A stretch of 64,000 nt of DNA from positions 1 to 64,000 of the forward strand of contig JAAFJE010000011.1 of the NCBI GenBank assembly GCA_013298025.1. Reading direction: 5' to 3'. The notes under the pieces are model-generated. The model was not told the origin of the DNA, did not search any database, and saw only the letters and a list, made by a program, of their open reading frames with translations. The position numbers and the translations under genes are program-made. Source of the DNA: Cytophagales bacterium. Lineage in GTDB: Bacteria > Bacteroidota > Bacteroidia > Cytophagales > Spirosomataceae. Positions 62,608 through 64,000 of this stretch are shown piece by piece. Positions within the stretch are counted from its first letter, which is position 1, and each line of letters starts with the position of its first letter.

Positions 62608-62646
62608 GTTGCAGGGCTGGTATTTTATGACTGTCAGCCCTGCAAC
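62608..62646. repeat. perfect 12-bp inverted repeat
   Basis: GTTGCAGGGCTG (62608-62619) and CAGCCCTGCAAC (62635-62646) lie just upstream of the start of the gene at 61861-62595. There is no T-tract, so it is not a normal terminator; it may be an operator or one edge of the cassette site next to it. Confidence 0.6.
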
Positions 62647-62677
62647 TGAAGCCGGTTGAAAAACTGAAAATGGAGTT

Positions 62678-62792
62678 AACGACTACAAGCCAAATAGCAT
62701 TCGGTCAAGCCCGATATTAGCTGGCAGTCGTATAATTGCCGATTGTTCCTACGTCTGCCAGCCTTGCGGCAAACCTTTGGTTGGTAGCCGTT
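62678..62792. repeat. nested inverted repeats resembling a cassette (attC-like) site
   Basis: Outer arms: AACGACTACAAGCC (62678-62691) and GGTTGGTAGCCGTT (62779-62792), 11 of 14 paired. Inner arms: GCTGGCAGTCGTA (near 62719-62732) and TACGTCTGCCAGC (near 62750-62763), one mismatch. The two nested pairs over 115 bp recall the L and R arms of integron attC sites. Part of the outer core (GGCTACCAAC) recurs at 63668-63677 on the far side of the next gene. Confidence 0.55.
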
Positions 62793-62799
62793 TTGTGTT

Positions 62800-63621
62800 C
62801 TACAGCTTATGGTCAAGATACCAGTTGATGTACTCTTCTTTTATGTTATTAATGTCAAGAACTTTGCTAATCATTGAACGCTTAGGTAATATTGATTGAG
62901 TAGATGTGTTGGCTTCTAAATTGAAAATTTTTAAACCCTTCATATAGTCTTTATGACGATAACAAGTAACAGGCTGTCCAAGTGGTTGAAAAAACTCGCA
63001 ACGATATTCGGTTGTGTCAGTTTTGTTGATTGTAAGTATTCTTAGTTCGTTGTAACTGTCCATTACAACCATATCGTATTCTATAGTCGGTCTTTTGAAA
63101 ATTAAAAATGAATCGAGTCCTGTAAAATTTTTCATTTCATTTATGCTTTTCCTTGCATCTGCTTTATCTTCTCTATCAAAGTCACTACCTGTTAGCTTCC
63201 ATAATTTGTCATACTTTTTAGCAACTTGAAGGATTTCTTTTTTGGTAGGTTTCGTTAGTTTGGGTTTAATGAATGATACAGTAAAATTCTCTTTGTTTGT
63301 ATTTAGTTGTGTCAGCCAATATCGAATTTTTTCCTTATCAATAAGCTTTAGCGACTTTATCTTTAATTGCGTTGTGTCTTTGCTAAAGGTTTTTCCGTCA
63401 CTACCAGCCGATGCAGTAGTTGTGAAGTGTTGTGTTATTTGAAAGTCGCCATTTGAAGCTTTCAACAATTCAACCACTTCGCCTCTCCCGTAAATGCCTG
63501 GGATGCCCCAAGAGTTGTGACTTTTTCCATAAGAAATAACTATCTTATTTATAGAATCTACACTTTGTCCTAAAGCCAATTCTCCAACTAAAAGCAATAC
63601 TAAAAGTATAAATTTGGTCAT
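62800..63621 (-). CDS. Hypothetical exported protein
   Basis: A 273-residue protein, start placed at the ATG at 63619-63621 (MTKFILLVLLLVGELALGQ), which begins a clean signal peptide; an ATG four codons earlier is also possible. The mature part (SVDSINKIVISYGKSHNSWG, VELLKASNGDFQITQHFTTT) has no domain I recognise. It may act in the periplasm. The gene is flanked by the 115-bp nested repeat on one side and a copy of its GGCTACCAAC core on the other, and may be a mobile cassette gene. Confidence 0.6.
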   Translation of the reverse strand: MTKFILLVLLLVGELALGQSVDSINKIVISYGKSHNSWGIPGIYGRGEVVELLKASNGDFQITQHFTTTASAGSDGKTFSKDTTQLKIKSLKLIDKEKIRYWLTQLNTNKENFTVSFIKPKLTKPTKKEILQVAKKYDKLWKLTGSDFDREDKADARKSINEMKNFTGLDSFLIFKRPTIEYDMVVMDSYNELRILTINKTDTTEYRCEFFQPLGQPVTCYRHKDYMKGLKIFNLEANTSTQSILPKRSMISKVLDINNIKEEYINWYLDHKL

Positions 63622-63667
63622 TTTACTTGTCATGATTTGATTGGAACGTAGGGTTTAAAATTAAAAT

Positions 63668-63677
63668 GGCTACCAAC
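63668..63677. repeat. copy of the cassette-site core
   Basis: GGCTACCAAC here matches the reverse complement of part of the outer arm at 62779-62792. It lies just before the oligopeptidase stop codon and would be the opposite edge of the cassette. Confidence 0.4.
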
Positions 63678-63685
63678 TTACATAT

Positions 63686-64000
63686 CTACACCAAATCTAG
63701 CATAAAAGCGTATTCTCTGGCAATTTCTCTGAATCGTTTAAAACGCCCCGACGAGCCTCCATGTCCTGTCGCCATGTCGCAATGAAAAAGCAATAAATTG
63801 TTGTCGGTTTTCGAGGTACGCAGTTTTGCTACCCATTTGGCAGGTTCCCAATATTGCACTTGTGAGTCATGAAAACCTGTGGTAATAAGCATATTCGGAT
63901 AATCCTGCGCCACCACGTTATCGTAGGGCGAATACGATTTCATGTAATGGTAATAGACCTCCTCTTTCGGATTCCCCCATTCTTCCCATTCGCCTGTGGT
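63686..64000 (-). CDS. ptrB: Oligopeptidase B (S9A prolyl oligopeptidase family), C-terminal part
   Basis: Only the last 104 codons are in the window; the frame is open to base 64000. [40 protein letters not shown], then [18 protein letters not shown] with the catalytic Asp and [17 protein letters not shown] with the catalytic His match oligopeptidase B. The Ser nucleophile lies outside the window. It cleaves peptides after basic residues. It is presumably the core-genome neighbour on the far side of the cassette-like stretch. Confidence 0.92.
   Translation of the reverse strand, partial: TTGEWEEWGNPKEEVYYHYMKSYSPYDNVVAQDYPNMLITTGFHDSQVQYWEPAKWVAKLRTSKTDNNLLLFHCDMATGHGGSSGRFKRFREIAREYAFMLDLV

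Overview
The window looks like chromosome from a member of the Bacteroidota, most likely order Cytophagales. The support is a gldD-type gliding lipoprotein, atpD-atpC standing apart from other ATP synthase genes, many small lipoproteins, Bacteroidota-only domains of unknown function, TAnnTTTG-type -7 promoter boxes, and almost no Shine-Dalgarno sequences. The genus is not determined.

Layout. 1-1550: two copies of a secreted-protein gene in tandem, the first cut by the window edge, separated by palindromic repeats. 1560-11936: a marR regulator, three lipoproteins, the ATP synthase beta/epsilon operon, a membrane-TPR protein and a lone ABC ATPase. 12035-12883: an initiator tRNA-Met gene split in its anticodon loop by a 262-nt group I intron, followed by a frameshifted PD-(D/E)XK homing-endonuclease gene. 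12895-15403: the ribosome-assembly GTPases era and der. 15704-16540: an Rpn/PDDEXK-family transposase-like nuclease.

16910-23544 is a compact minus-strand type III-A CRISPR-Cas operon (membrane protein, cas10/csm1, csm2, csm3, csm4, csm5, cas6). It has no cas1/cas2 and no array in the window. Cas10 lacks the HD nuclease domain but keeps GGDD. Csm3 has Gln where the catalytic Asp is expected. The first gene encodes a protein with one membrane helix and a cytoplasmic Rossmann-like domain. Together this suggests a system that signals through a Cas10-made nucleotide to a membrane effector and does not itself cut nucleic acid. Four 82-bp terminator-like tandem repeats lie just upstream.

24327-52450 is mostly housekeeping and accessory genes: DUF6261, PhzF, SigZ-like sigma factor, two sigma/anti-sigma-like pairs, Zn-ribbon and Nif3 proteins, NUDIX, a nucleotide pyrophosphatase, a 1586-residue secreted protein, GreA-like and DciA-like proteins, an M24 peptidase, a SNF2 helicase, a penicillin acylase, and a RhaT-type transporter beside a GntR regulator. 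52481-54243 is a translationally coupled AAA ATPase plus PIN-like nuclease pair that resembles a defence or toxin module. 54346-61233 returns to core genes (gldD, AIM24-like, plsC, LytTR regulator, pyruvate kinase, SMP-30-like, monooxygenase). 61234-63680 is a cassette-like stretch of hypothetical genes between nested inverted repeats, and the window ends inside an oligopeptidase B gene.
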